A DNA stretch of 15,047 nt from Bacteroidales bacterium (lineage in GTDB: Bacteria > Bacteroidota > Bacteroidia > Bacteroidales > VadinHA17). The notes under the pieces were generated by a model, which worked only from the letters and a program-made list of their open reading frames with translations, had not been told where the DNA came from and ran no database searches. Below, one piece after another: positions 14,352 through 15,047 of this stretch. The stretch is taken from NCBI GenBank assembly GCA_027451265.1, contig DAIDJT010000027.1, positions 1 through 15,047 of the forward strand. The letters run 5' to 3'. How positions within the stretch are numbered: position 1 is the first letter of the stretch; every line of letters starts with the position of its first letter. The position numbers and the translations under genes are program-made.

Positions 14352-14855
14352 CTAGTTATTCTGTACTTCGGCGAAAAGGATCATATAATTATGTCCGAAT
14401 TTTTTTGCGCATTTCGGGCAATAGGCATAATGGACATAGTAATCCTTTGCCTTTTTCCCGTTTTCAGACAGGTATTGATCCATTTCCCTGATGAACTTCG
14501 GAACGGCGTTATAGCCGCCATCGAACGTCCTGCTTACAAAGGTGCCGGAGAGTGCGGCATTCTTTTCGCCGGGGACATTTTTCTCCACGGAGATTAGGAT
14601 GTCAGACCTGAAGGCTGAAGGATCATGGAACAACACAAGAGTGTCTGTTTTTTCCGGTTCTGCTGATCCTGATGATTCAATTGACTTCCACATTCTTGTG
14701 ATCTTTTTTCCGATCAATGGAGGAAAAGGTATGTGGAAGAAGGCGGGCATGGAATCAATAACAAATTTTTTGTTGTCCCAGACGAGTGTCTTTTTATCCC
14801 ATTTTTCCGGGTGGAATTCAGGGCAACATTCCTGGTTTTGTGTTTGTTCGTTCAT
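14352..14855 (-). CDS. Conserved protein of unknown function with C-terminal CPKC motif
   Basis: A 167-residue soluble protein with no signal peptide or membrane segment. It has a Cys pair near the start (Cys10, Cys11) and CPKC (Cys146-Cys149) in YCPKCAKKFGHNY near the end, so metal binding or thiol chemistry is possible. The middle alternates strands and helices (for example VIDSMPAFFHIPF, ILISVEKNVPG, GTFVSRTFDGGY), which vaguely recalls small ligand-binding folds such as the GyrI-like domain; I cannot support that firmly. I recall similar conserved hypothetical proteins in anaerobic bacteria but no known function. It lies upstream of copA on the same strand with a 115-bp gap and may or may not share its transcript. 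A 19-bp palindrome lies about 50 bp upstream of its start. Confidence 0.75.
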   Translation of the reverse strand: MNEQTQNQECCPEFHPEKWDKKTLVWDNKKFVIDSMPAFFHIPFPPLIGKKITRMWKSIESSGSAEPEKTDTLVLFHDPSAFRSDILISVEKNVPGEKNAALSGTFVSRTFDGGYNAVPKFIREMDQYLSENGKKAKDYYVHYAYCPKCAKKFGHNYMILFAEVQNN

Positions 14856-14904
14856 GGTATCAGTGTTTTATAGTTGATTTCCACAAGAGACCACTAAGTT
14901 ATGA

Positions 14905-14923
14905 AATCTGTTAAATACAGATT
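14905..14923. promoter_or_regulatory. 19-bp palindrome upstream of the CPKC protein gene
   Basis: Perfect arms AATCTGT and ACAGATT flank TAAAT. It is next to a 7-of-8 -7 box match (TAACTTAG on the minus strand, 14901-14894). The inner half-sites ATCTG and CAGAT are the same as in the palindrome at 6730-6751, but the gap is 7 instead of 6. A repressor or activator site is inferred from symmetry and position. Confidence 0.35.
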
Positions 14924-15047
14924 AAACAAAATACCGGATTGATTGTAATGGGTTGCCTGCGGTGAATCCTTTTTAATGGATCCATGCAGAGCCCGGGAAT
15001 GAAGTGGCTGTTGAATTACCCGAGTAGTCCCTCTTTAAATAATACAA
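14924..15047. other. Window-edge segment, no gene resolved
   Basis: No plus-strand reading frame of useful length is present. Two minus-strand frames are open to the edge, ending at stops 15016-15018 and 14973-14975, and either could be the tail of a gene that begins outside the window. Both fragments (9 and 24 residues) are too short to identify. Confidence 0.3.

Overview
The window looks like a chromosomal segment of a Bacteroidota bacterium, probably an anaerobic or microaerobic Bacteroidales-like lineage. The reasons are perfect or near-perfect Bacteroidota -7 boxes (TAnnTTTG) in front of several genes, A-rich leaders in place of strong Shine-Dalgarno sites, the protein families present, and moderate GC (about half by eye). 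This placement is inference from gene content; no rRNA or marker gene is present. I see no phage, transposase, CRISPR array, tRNA or rRNA.

Layout: (1) 37-3006, minus: a SNF2-type helicase. (2) 3224-5929, plus: a secreted GH2 glycosidase of the plant endo-beta-mannosidase type, carrying a Gly-rich insert near its C-terminus. (3) 5978-9131: a redox block, made of a Crp/Fnr-like regulator (minus) divergent from an OsmC-like protein, then a tight run of an atypical thioredoxin-fold protein, a TrxB-like reductase and a membrane-anchored thioredoxin (plus). (4) 9234-11303, minus: a GT2 glycosyltransferase fused to a many-pass membrane domain. (5) 11362-11905: a small secreted protein with two Asp-rich calcium-binding-type loops, followed by a 72-bp tandem duplication that carries two terminators. 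(6) 12020-14236, minus: a copper-exporting P1B ATPase (CopA). (7) 14352-14855, minus: a conserved protein of unknown function with a C-terminal CPKC motif. The last 190 bases are intergenic or hold the very end of a minus-strand gene that runs off the window.

The most interesting part is the redox block. The reductase keeps its FAD motifs and its redox-active CATC, but the HRRxxxR motif that binds the NADPH 2'-phosphate is HQFDHFQ. The thioredoxin-fold protein three bases upstream lacks a CxxC and has CC-x6-C. The second thioredoxin is tethered to the membrane and has WCMPC. Together with OsmC and a divergent regulator facing a 22-bp perfect-arm palindrome, this suggests a non-canonical disulfide-reduction pathway, possibly NADH-linked. 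That pathway is a hypothesis from sequence only.
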